A stretch of 51,591 nucleotides of DNA from the NCBI GenBank assembly GCA_945897955.1, contig CAMDGQ010000024.1, positions 1-51,591 of the forward strand, read 5' to 3'. Made by a program: the position numbers and the translations under genes. Position 1 is the stretch's first letter. The number at the start of each line of letters is the position of its first letter. Positions 41,717 through 48,990 of the stretch are shown here, piece by piece. Source of the DNA: Tepidiphilus sp. J10 (GTDB lineage Bacteria > Pseudomonadota > Gammaproteobacteria > Burkholderiales > Thiobacillaceae). The notes under the pieces were generated by a model. It saw only the letters and a list, made by a program, of their open reading frames with translations, did no database searches and was not told the DNA's origin.

Positions 41717-42184
41717 ATGGGACTGTTCAGCCGGTTCGCGGACACCAGCGGAGAATCCTCTGCCGCCACGAAGGACCCGTACGCGGCGAATCCGGCCGCG
41801 ACCGCGGCGGGCGTGACTGGGGGCGGCCAGCCCGTTGCCGGACCGGCGAGTTGCGTCCCGCTGCCGGCAGAGCGGGACGTTTGCGTTCCCACTCTGAGCC
41901 TGTCGCCTGGCACGCGCCTGGCACAACCGGTGCGACGTGCCGACGGCATCGTGTTGATGTCCGCCGGCTCGGAAATTGACGCCGATCAGTTGCGGCGACT
42001 TATCCAGCGCCATGTCGAGTTCGTCCATATCATGCAAAAGGAGACTCGCGACCCGGCGCAGATCGAGCAAGATGTGGCCAACGCCGCGGCACGTGTTGCC
42101 CACCTGTTCCGCGGCGATGGCAGTGCGGCACGGACGGGCCTGCGGGCTGCGATCATCGCCTACCGGAGGCAGGCGGCCTCATGA
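41717..42184 (+). CDS. Hypothetical protein coupled to the HDOD gene
   Basis: 155 aa. The first 50 residues are low-complexity (Ala, Thr, Gly). The rest reads SPGTRLAQPVRRADGIVLMS, LRRLIQRHVEFVHIMQKETR, a pattern resembling the N-terminal domain often found before HD-GYP and HDOD outputs (p-G-x-x-L-a...dGxvLl..G..). The stop and the HDOD start overlap by 4 bases (ATGA), so the pair may be a split form of a two-domain protein. The link is inference. Confidence 0.65.
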   Translation: MGLFSRFADTSGESSAATKDPYAANPAATAAGVTGGGQPVAGPASCVPLPAERDVCVPTLSLSPGTRLAQPVRRADGIVLMSAGSEIDADQLRRLIQRHVEFVHIMQKETRDPAQIEQDVANAAARVAHLFRGDGSAARTGLRAAIIAYRRQAAS

Positions 42185-43023
42185 GTTCGCGATTCACCAT
42201 CGAGCAGGTGCTGGCCCGCGCGGACGCGCTGCCGGCGCTGCCGCAAATTGTGACGAAGATCCTGGAAATGCTGGGTGACGACGATGCCAATGTGGAGCTG
42301 CTCAGTACTCACATTGTCAACGATCCGGCGGTGGTGGGGCACATTCTCGCGGCGGCCAATGCCGGCGCCCTGGGTGCCAGCGGCCATGTTGATTCGGTGC
42401 GCCAGGCCATCCTCCTGCTCGGCATCAGCCGCGTGCGCGACATCACCCTCGCCACGGCAGTCATCGATCGTTTCAGGACCGTACCGCCGTTCAATGCCCG
42501 GGGGCTCTGGCTGCACAGCGTCGGCGTTGCCGTTTGCGCGCAGGATGTGGCGCGCACCGTCAGGCTTGACGTGGATGCGGCCTACACTGCCGGTTTGCTG
42601 CACGACATCGGCCAGTTGCTGCTGGTCGCCTTCGATCCCGAGGCTTACGCCCGGGTATTGGAGGCGAGGGGTCTGCGCGATACCGACATAGTCCCGATCG
42701 AGCACGAACTCATCGGCGTCGACCATGCGCAAGTCGGCGGCGCTCTGGCCAGATTCTGGAAGTTGCCGGAAGCCGTGGCTGATGCCATTGCCGGGCATCA
42801 CGTGTCGTATCGGAACGATCCCGAAAATGAACTTGCCGATGTTGTTCACGTCGCCGAAGTGCTGAGTCACGCGCTGGATCTGGGCGGTTGTGAGGACTCC
42901 CGGGTGCCGGAGTTGTCCGACCTGTCCTGCGCGCGCCTGGATATCGACTGGGGTCAGTTCGTCGAGCACTTTCCGCGAATAGAGGCGCGCTTTGCCAATG
43001 CCCGGATCGCGCTGGGGATCTAG
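42181..43023 (+). CDS. HDOD-domain signalling protein, second copy
   Basis: 280-aa HDOD protein. Seen: FTIEQVLARADALPALPQIV, HIVNDPAVVGHILAAANAGA, SVRQAILLLGISRVRDITL, and AAYTAGLLHDIGQLLLVAFD, which keeps an HD pair. Later, WKLPEAVADAIAGHHVSYR and ADVVHVAEVLSHALDLGG. It is not a close copy of the protein at 37055. Located inside the flagellar locus, so a motility-signalling role is likely. Confidence 0.85.
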   Translation: MSSRFTIEQVLARADALPALPQIVTKILEMLGDDDANVELLSTHIVNDPAVVGHILAAANAGALGASGHVDSVRQAILLLGISRVRDITLATAVIDRFRTVPPFNARGLWLHSVGVAVCAQDVARTVRLDVDAAYTAGLLHDIGQLLLVAFDPEAYARVLEARGLRDTDIVPIEHELIGVDHAQVGGALARFWKLPEAVADAIAGHHVSYRNDPENELADVVHVAEVLSHALDLGGCEDSRVPELSDLSCARLDIDWGQFVEHFPRIEARFANARIALGI

Positions 43024-43073
43024 GCGGCGCCTGGAGCGTTGAAAGGCAGGCGGGTTTCGCGGGTTCCGTCGCC

Positions 43074-43100
43074 TAAAGATTTGGCTCGTGTTACCGTTAC
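43074..43100 (+). promoter_or_regulatory. Sigma-28 promoter candidate of fliD
   Basis: TAAA (43074-43077), 15-base spacer, ACCGTTAC as the -10 part (consensus GCCGATAA, five of eight). Leader about 20 bases to the fliD ATG. Same spacing as the fliC promoter. Confidence 0.6.
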
Positions 43101-43124
43101 TGTCACATAGGAGAAAATACTGGC

Positions 43125-44501
43125 ATGGCTGGACTTTCATCTCCCGGAATCGGTTCGGGGCTCGACGTCAGTGGCATCGTTACCCAGTTGATGACGCTGG
43201 AGAAACGGCCCATCGCCGGGCTCAACACCAGAGAAGCGGGCTTTCAGGCCAAACTCACGGCCTATGGTTCGCTCAAGGGCGTGCTGTCGTCCGTACAATC
43301 GACGGCCAAGGCGCTGACCCTGGCGACGACATTCACCAGTCGCACGGCGGCGGTCTCCGATGCGACAGTCCTCGCCGCCTCGGCCGAAACCACCGCTGCC
43401 GTCGGCAGCTATTCCATCGCCGTCACCCAGTTGGCGAAGTTCCATGCCGTGCGCAGCGATACGAATTACGCGGCAACCACGGACACGTTCAACACCGGCA
43501 CCCTGGCAATAAAAGTCGGCGCCGGCGATACGGTGAATGTCACCATCGACAGCAACAACAATACGCTGGCCGGCATCCGCCAGGCCATCAACGACGCCGG
43601 CGCCGGCGTCACCGCGTCGATCGTCAATGACGGCGGCACCAATCGCCTGTTGCTGACATCGAAAACGCTCGGAGCGGCCGGCGCGATCACGGTGACGGCC
43701 ACCGATTCCGGCAGCGGCGGCACCCATGCGCTGAGCGGGCTGGATTCCTCGGTTCTGGTGGCGACCCAGACCGCCGACGATGCTGAATTCAGCGTCAATG
43801 GCTTCGAGGTCACCCGTTCCAGCAATACCATCGGCGATGTGGTTGAAGGTTTGACGCTCAATCTGACCAAGGTGGGAACCAGCAACGTCACAATCAGCGT
43901 CAACACCGGGGCTACGACGGCGGCGATCAATGGCTTCGTCAAGGCGTACAACGACACCGTCAAGCAGTTGCAGAGCGCGTCGGCCTACAACGCGGCAACC
44001 AAGGTGGCCTCGGTTCTTACGGGGGACAGCACGGCGCGCAGCATCAGCACTCAAATGCGTACGCTGGCGCAAAGTACGGTGCTCGGTGTCGGCGGCGGCA
44101 TAGCCACACTTTCCAGCATCGGCATCGCCCTGCAAAAGGATGGCACGCTGCTGGTAGACAGCACCAAGCTTGCGGCGGCGCTGGCTGATCCGGCCAAGGA
44201 TGTCGCCGCCTTGTTTTCGGCGACAACCGTCGGCAACCAGGGTATCGCCGTGCGTTTCAACAATGCGATGGAAGGCATCATCGGCAGTACGGGCCTGATC
44301 GCCAGCCGTACCGAGGGCATCGCGGCCTCGATCAAGGACATCAGCAATCGCCGTGAAGCCATCACGCTGCGCCTGACGAAAATAGAAGCTCGCTACCGGG
44401 CGCAATTCACGGCACTCGACGGACTCATTGCCGGCATGAACAAAACCAGCGAATTTCTGACGCAGCAACTTGCCAACCTGCCTGTCAACTCAAGCAACTA
44501 A
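43125..44501 (+). CDS. fliD: Flagellar filament cap protein FliD
   Basis: 458-aa cap protein that folds flagellin at the filament tip. Seen: N-terminal GLSSPGIGSGLDVSGIVTQL, LNTREAGFQAKLTAYGSLKG, a Flagellin_IN element NVTIDSNNNTLAGIRQAIND, and a C-terminal ALDGLIAGMNKTSEFLTQQL. Ribosome site AGGAGA 12 bases before ATG. Followed by fliS, 13 bp after the stop. Confidence 0.95.
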   Translation: MAGLSSPGIGSGLDVSGIVTQLMTLEKRPIAGLNTREAGFQAKLTAYGSLKGVLSSVQSTAKALTLATTFTSRTAAVSDATVLAASAETTAAVGSYSIAVTQLAKFHAVRSDTNYAATTDTFNTGTLAIKVGAGDTVNVTIDSNNNTLAGIRQAINDAGAGVTASIVNDGGTNRLLLTSKTLGAAGAITVTATDSGSGGTHALSGLDSSVLVATQTADDAEFSVNGFEVTRSSNTIGDVVEGLTLNLTKVGTSNVTISVNTGATTAAINGFVKAYNDTVKQLQSASAYNAATKVASVLTGDSTARSISTQMRTLAQSTVLGVGGGIATLSSIGIALQKDGTLLVDSTKLAAALADPAKDVAALFSATTVGNQGIAVRFNNAMEGIIGSTGLIASRTEGIAASIKDISNRREAITLRLTKIEARYRAQFTALDGLIAGMNKTSEFLTQQLANLPVNSSN

Positions 44502-44514
44502 TCCGGAGAGAGCC

Positions 44515-44952
44515 ATGTCTTTCGCATCCACGTCCCGCAGCTACGGCGCCGCACAATCCTATGCCAATGTCGGCGTCGAAACCGGTGTTGCCGCCGCCGA
44601 TTCGCATCGGCTGATCCTGATGCTGTTCGACGGCGCCTTGCTCGCCGTCGCGAGAGCGGGCAGCGCCATGGATCAGGGGCGAATCGCCGAGAAGGGACAA
44701 ACCATTTCCCACGCCATCGACATCATTGCCAACGGACTCAAGGCCAGCCTCAATTTTGCTGCCGGCGACGAACTGGCCAACCGTCTGGCGGCGCTGTACG
44801 ACTACATGTGCAATCGCCTGCTGCATGCCAACCTCAAGAATGACCCGGCGGCGCTGAACGAAGTGGGCCGACTGCTCGCCGAACTCAGGTCGGCGTGGGC
44901 GGAAATAGCACAGGATCCCGCGGTAGTTTCCTCGAGCAAGGCCGCCGCTTGA
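44515..44952 (+). CDS. fliS: Flagellin chaperone FliS
   Basis: 145-aa chaperone that binds the flagellin C-terminus and delays its polymerisation. Seen: AQSYANVGVETGVAAADSHR with LILMLFDGALLAVARA, and KASLNFAAGDELANRLAALY. ATG 44515 follows CGGAGAG; a longer frame starts inside fliD and is discarded. Confidence 0.94.
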   Translation: MSFASTSRSYGAAQSYANVGVETGVAAADSHRLILMLFDGALLAVARAGSAMDQGRIAEKGQTISHAIDIIANGLKASLNFAAGDELANRLAALYDYMCNRLLHANLKNDPAALNEVGRLLAELRSAWAEIAQDPAVVSSSKAAA

Positions 44953-44960
44953 GGCTTACC

Positions 44961-45320
44961 ATGATGTCGATGTCCGATCAGATCGACCTCTACGAAGAAA
45001 TCTGTGCCCTGTCGGCAGATATGGTCAATGCTGCCCGGTCGAATGACTGGCCGCGCCTGGTCGCCCTTGAACACAGCGTCGCCGCCCTGCGCGACGAGCT
45101 GGTCGCAAACAGCGGTCCCGGGCCGGATACGGGCACGACCGCGGCGGAAAATGATCACAAGCGTGGCCTGATTCAGCGGATACTCGAAGACGATGCCGAG
45201 ATTCGCCGTCATACGGAACCATGGATGGAGCATGTGCGTCAATTTCTTGGCAGCCAGAATCGCCGCAAGCAGGTGCAGCAGGCGTATGCGGCGACTGACA
45301 GCGCGCCAGGTGGCTATTGA
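44961..45320 (+). CDS. fliT: Flagellar protein FliT
   Basis: 119-aa FliT-family protein, chaperone of FliD and regulator of flagellar export in enterics. Helical throughout: QIDLYEEICALSADMVNAAR, then DWPRLVALEHSVAALRDELV, and IQRILEDDAEIRRHTEPWME. ATG 44961 is used (ATGs at 44964 and 44970 are alternatives). Ribosome site GAGG overlaps the fliS stop. Confidence 0.82.
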   Translation: MMSMSDQIDLYEEICALSADMVNAARSNDWPRLVALEHSVAALRDELVANSGPGPDTGTTAAENDHKRGLIQRILEDDAEIRRHTEPWMEHVRQFLGSQNRRKQVQQAYAATDSAPGGY

Positions 45321-45413
45321 TTGCTTGAGCGAAGCATGGGGTGCCCTTGCGATGTGCCGGTGTCGCTGCAGATATGGCCACTCCGGTACCACTTCCGACA
45401 GCGGTAACCGGCC

Positions 45414-46589
45414 ATGGTGATGATTCCCACCGATGTTGGCGTCCATGTTCGCAGCCAGACCGATGCGCCCCTGCATCAGCTGCGGCCGATCGCGGAAATC
45501 CCGTCCGATCTGCCGGATTTGAACAAGGGTCAGGTATTCCGCGCCTACATCCAGGAAGCCCTGCCGGAAAATACATTCAAGGCGCTGGTCGCAGGAAGAT
45601 TGCTCATCCTCTCCTTGCCTGAGGGCGCCAAGACCGGCGATACGCTGGATCTGGTGGTCATCGATCGCACCCCGCGTGCGATCGTGGCGCAAATCGCCGA
45701 GGGCAGGCCGGCCGCAGCCGGTGAGCCCTATCAGCACGCCACGCTATCGCGCACCGGGCAACTGATCGCTTCGCTGCTCGCTCGTGAAGGCGAGCCGGTG
45801 ATGCCGGCAACCCTCACTCGCGGCGGTTCGTTGTTGCCGCAAGCGCCTGTCAGCGCTGCCGCATTGGCCCAGAGCCTGCCGCCAAAACTTGCGCTGGCAG
45901 TCGGCACCAGCGGACTCTTCTACGAATCGCATCAGGTGCAGTGGGCGCTGGGTCAGCGGCCGCTGGCCAGTTTGCTGGCCGAACCGCAAGGGCAACATTC
46001 GAATCCGGTAACCCTGGCGGCCTTTGGTGCGGCGGGAACGGCGCAGGAGGATGCCGCAAAGTCGGCGCTGGCGGTACGGCATGAAGCTGCCGCTGCCCGT
46101 TCGCCCCCGGCCCCCGCATCGCTGCTGCAGGCATTGTTTGGGGGCGAGACGGCAGCGTCCGGTGCCTCTGCCGCAGAATCACGCCTTGCGGCAAACCCGG
46201 CCACCGCCGCCCTCATGATCCCCGACGATTTGCGTCCCCTGGTGCAGCAACAGCTTGAGGCTGCCGCGACGCAACGGCTGGCATGGCATGGCGAAATCTG
46301 GCCGAAACAGGGCATGGAATTCGAGATCGAACGCGATGCCCGGCAGAGTGATGGCTCGACGCCGGATGAAGCCGCTCCCTGGTCCGCCAACCTGCGCCTG
46401 ACCCTGCCGCGGCTCGGCACCATCGATGCGCGCCTGCAACTGAGCGGGCAGACCGTGCAGCTTGCGCTGCAAGCATCCAGCGCCACCAGTGCGACCGACC
46501 TGGACACTGCCATTCCGTCCTTGCAGCAGGGTTTGGCGGTGGTCGGCCTGACGCTGCTGGGAGTGCAGACGCACCATGACAACGGCTGA
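45414..46589 (+). CDS. fliK: FliK-type hook-length control protein
   Basis: 391-aa protein. The N-terminal two thirds are variable; the C-terminal part (from about residue 275) reads LRPLVQQQLEAAATQRLAWH, GEIWPKQGMEFEIE, and SANLRLTLPRLGTIDARLQL, typical of the Flg_hook (FliK C) domain that contacts FlhB. FliK measures the hook and triggers the switch in export specificity. It overlaps the next gene, a FlhB C-terminal homologue, by 14 bases. Confidence 0.85.
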   Translation: MVMIPTDVGVHVRSQTDAPLHQLRPIAEIPSDLPDLNKGQVFRAYIQEALPENTFKALVAGRLLILSLPEGAKTGDTLDLVVIDRTPRAIVAQIAEGRPAAAGEPYQHATLSRTGQLIASLLAREGEPVMPATLTRGGSLLPQAPVSAAALAQSLPPKLALAVGTSGLFYESHQVQWALGQRPLASLLAEPQGQHSNPVTLAAFGAAGTAQEDAAKSALAVRHEAAAARSPPAPASLLQALFGGETAASGASAAESRLAANPATAALMIPDDLRPLVQQQLEAAATQRLAWHGEIWPKQGMEFEIERDARQSDGSTPDEAAPWSANLRLTLPRLGTIDARLQLSGQTVQLALQASSATSATDLDTAIPSLQQGLAVVGLTLLGVQTHHDNG

Positions 46590-46893
46590 CGAAGATTCGC
46601 AGCGCACACTGGCGGTAGCGCTGAAATACGCTCCCGGCGCCACCGCGCCAACGGTGGTGGCGAAGGGACGCGGCCTGATCGCCGACGAGATCATCGCGCG
46701 GGCGCAGGAACACGGTATTTATGTCCACGAATCACCTGCGCTGGTTGCGCTGCTCGCCCAGGTCGATCTCGATCAACACATTCCGTCGCAGCTTTACGTT
46801 GCGGTTGCCGAATTGCTGGCATGGCTGTATCAGGTGGAACGCGGTGAAGCCCCGCGGTTCTTTCCGTCTGCCGGTGAATCCAAACCGGGATAA
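46576..46893 (+). CDS. FhlB: stand-alone homologue of the FlhB cytoplasmic domain
   Basis: 105-aa protein that aligns with the C-terminal domain of FlhB: it has VALKYAPGATAPTVVAKGRG, LIADEIIARAQEHGIYVHES and LYVAVAELLAWLYQVERG, compared with FlhB VALKYDRGAMGAPVVVAKG and LYAAVAEVMAWVYQMN. The self-cleavage N-P-T-H motif of FlhB is absent, so it is the downstream fragment only. Its role is not known; it follows fliK and overlaps it, which suggests a link to hook-length switching. Confidence 0.85.
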   Translation: MTTADEDSQRTLAVALKYAPGATAPTVVAKGRGLIADEIIARAQEHGIYVHESPALVALLAQVDLDQHIPSQLYVAVAELLAWLYQVERGEAPRFFPSAGESKPG

Positions 46894-46929
46894 AATCCGG
46901 GACGTTTTTCGTTAGCCCCTATTCCAAAT

Positions 46930-47727
46930 ATGAACACCCCGAGCACTGCACCGGATGCCAGTCCGACTCCGCAAGCCGTCACGGAAGTGCTGGACAACGA
47001 GGAATTCAGTCACTATCTGCTCTATACCAGGGGCGAGATGTTTCCCGTCTTGCGCGGGCTGATCGAGCATGTATCGCAAGTCGCCATGATGTTCAACGAA
47101 GGGCGCAACATTTTGCTGACCAGCCTGGTGAGCTGCGATGACAATGGCCTGGTGCTCGAATACGGCGCCAGCATGGAGATGAATCGCAAGGCGCTGAAGG
47201 CGGAAACACTGTTCTGCGTCAGCCACCTGGACAAGGTAAAAATCCAATTCATCCTGCGCGGGGTGGATCAGATCGAAGATGGCGGACGCCCTGCCTTTCA
47301 TGCGTCTTTGCCGGACAGCATCCTGCGGCTGCAGCGGCGGGAGTTTTATCGGCTGGTCACGCCCGTTGCTCAGCCCGTCAGATGCAGAATCCGCATTCCC
47401 GGGCCGGACGGCTCAAGCGCCCTGGTTGAAGCTCACGTAGCCGACATCAGCGGCGGCGGTATCTTGCTGGTCGGCCTGCCGCTGGACCTGCCTCTGGAAA
47501 CCGATATGGAGCTTTCAGGGTGCGGCATCGAGTTGCCGGAGATCGGGTCGATTGCCATCAGTCTGCGTCTGCGAAGCCTGGCGGAATCCGTCAGTCGCAG
47601 CGGAATTCGCGCCAAGCGCGCCGGTTGCGAATTCGTCAATCTGCCGGGGCCGATGGCACGGCTGATTCAGCGGTACATCATGAAGATCGAGCGCGAGCGC
47701 AAGGCGCGCGAATCGGGGATGACCTGA
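46930..47727 (+). CDS. ycgR: YcgR-type flagellar brake (PilZ) protein
   Basis: 265-aa c-di-GMP receptor with an N-terminal YcgR domain and a C-terminal PilZ domain. The binding residues are present: LQRREFYRLVTP carries R-x-x-x-R, and DISGGGI is the D/N-x-S-x-x-G motif. When c-di-GMP is bound, such proteins slow flagellar rotation. No clear ribosome site precedes the ATG. Neighbours are flagellar, so the function fits the context. Confidence 0.93.
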   Translation: MNTPSTAPDASPTPQAVTEVLDNEEFSHYLLYTRGEMFPVLRGLIEHVSQVAMMFNEGRNILLTSLVSCDDNGLVLEYGASMEMNRKALKAETLFCVSHLDKVKIQFILRGVDQIEDGGRPAFHASLPDSILRLQRREFYRLVTPVAQPVRCRIRIPGPDGSSALVEAHVADISGGGILLVGLPLDLPLETDMELSGCGIELPEIGSIAISLRLRSLAESVSRSGIRAKRAGCEFVNLPGPMARLIQRYIMKIERERKARESGMT

Positions 47728-47800
47728 CCGGGTAGTATTCAAGCGGGGAATCATGGCTCGGGATTAGGCCGAGATTTAAGCGCTTGTTCGCTCGCTCCCC

Positions 47801-47816
47801 TGGCGGCCCGGCAGCA
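47801..47816 (+). promoter_or_regulatory. Possible sigma-54 promoter upstream of flhB
   Basis: TGGCGGCCCGGCAGCA: GG and GC correctly spaced as in the -24/-12 consensus, but the -12 part (CAGCA) is imperfect. It overlaps a CCGGCA / TGCCGG inverted repeat (47808-47827). The flhB ATG is 28 bases further on. Confidence 0.4.
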
Positions 47817-47844
47817 ATAATTGCCGGTATGAGAAATTCCGCCC

Positions 47845-48990
47845 ATGGCTGAAGAAAGCGACCTCGAGCGCACGGAGCCCGCATCGGAGCGTCGCCTCGA
47901 GCAGGCGCGTGAAGACGGCAATGTTCCGCATTCGCGCGAGTTGATGGCGTTCATGGTTCTGGCCGCCGGTGCCGGCACCTTCTGGGTGCTTGGAAGCTGG
48001 ATGGCCCAAGGCGCCGCCAATCTACTGCGACACGGGTTGAGCTTCGACCGCAGTGCGGCATTCGATACGACGGTCATGAGCGGGTCTGCCCTGGCGCAGA
48101 CTGTCGATGGTTTCGGCATCGTTGGTCCGATTTTTCTGGCCATCATCGTGGCCATAGTTGCGACGCCTTTCGTCATGGGCGGCTGGATATTTTCAGCCAA
48201 GGCGTTTCAGCTTGACCTCACGCGCATGGATCCGGTCAAGGGTTTGGGTCGCATGTTTTCCTGGCAGAGCCTTGCCGAGCTGATTAAGGCCATCCTCAAG
48301 GCGCTGTTGATCGGCGGCGTGCTGTATTGGGCCGTCCGCAACGAGCAGGATCGAATGTTCGCCCTCTTGGCCCAGCCCATCGAGGCCGCCCTGGCTTCCT
48401 TTTCCCAATTGCTCTTTTTCAGCTTCATTGCCCTGGTTGGCGGCCTGGCGGTGATTGCGGCGATCGACGTGCCGTTTCAGCTCTGGCAATACCATGATCG
48501 ATTGAAGATGACCCGTGAGGAGTTGAAGCGGGAGGCGCGGGAAAGCGAGGGCGATCCCCAGCTCAAGGCGCGCATCCGCAGCCAGCAGCGCGAAATGGCG
48601 CGCAGCCGCATGATGTCCCAGGTACCCAAGGCGGATGTCGTGGTGACCAATCCGACACACTTCGCCGTGGCCTTGAAGTACGACCGCGGCGCGATGGGTG
48701 CGCCGGTCGTGGTTGCAAAGGGGATGAACCTGATTGCCGGGCGTATCCGTGAAATTGCCAGCGAGCATCAGGTGCCGCTGCTCGAAACCGCTCCTTTGGC
48801 GCGGGCGCTGTATCGGCACGCAGAGGTAGGAGACCAGATTCCTGTGGGTTTGTACGCAGCAGTGGCCGAGGTCATGGCCTGGGTCTATCAAATGAACACG
48901 TTTGCGGCAAATGCCGGCACCATGCTGCGGCCGACCGTGCCGGCGCTGATTGATGTCCCCGCAGGTTTCGATCCGGGGCCGTCCGAATGA
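47845..48990 (+). CDS. flhB: Flagellar export protein FlhB
   Basis: 381-aa export-gate and substrate-switch protein with four membrane helices (GAGTFWVLGSW, IFLAIIVAIVATPFVMG and two more) and a cytoplasmic domain. The autocleavage motif NPTH is exactly at N269, the position used in Salmonella. The cytoplasmic tail is a close homologue of the FhlB protein above. Its stop overlaps the flhA ATG by 4 bases. Confidence 0.97.
   Translation: MAEESDLERTEPASERRLEQAREDGNVPHSRELMAFMVLAAGAGTFWVLGSWMAQGAANLLRHGLSFDRSAAFDTTVMSGSALAQTVDGFGIVGPIFLAIIVAIVATPFVMGGWIFSAKAFQLDLTRMDPVKGLGRMFSWQSLAELIKAILKALLIGGVLYWAVRNEQDRMFALLAQPIEAALASFSQLLFFSFIALVGGLAVIAAIDVPFQLWQYHDRLKMTREELKREARESEGDPQLKARIRSQQREMARSRMMSQVPKADVVVTNPTHFAVALKYDRGAMGAPVVVAKGMNLIAGRIREIASEHQVPLLETAPLARALYRHAEVGDQIPVGLYAAVAEVMAWVYQMNTFAANAGTMLRPTVPALIDVPAGFDPGPSE

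Noticed and set aside
41566..41979. Plus-strand frame upstream of and overlapping the HDOD partner gene
   Set aside because: No ribosome site, it contains a hairpin, and its latter part is out of frame with the better supported gene at 41717; kept only as a note.
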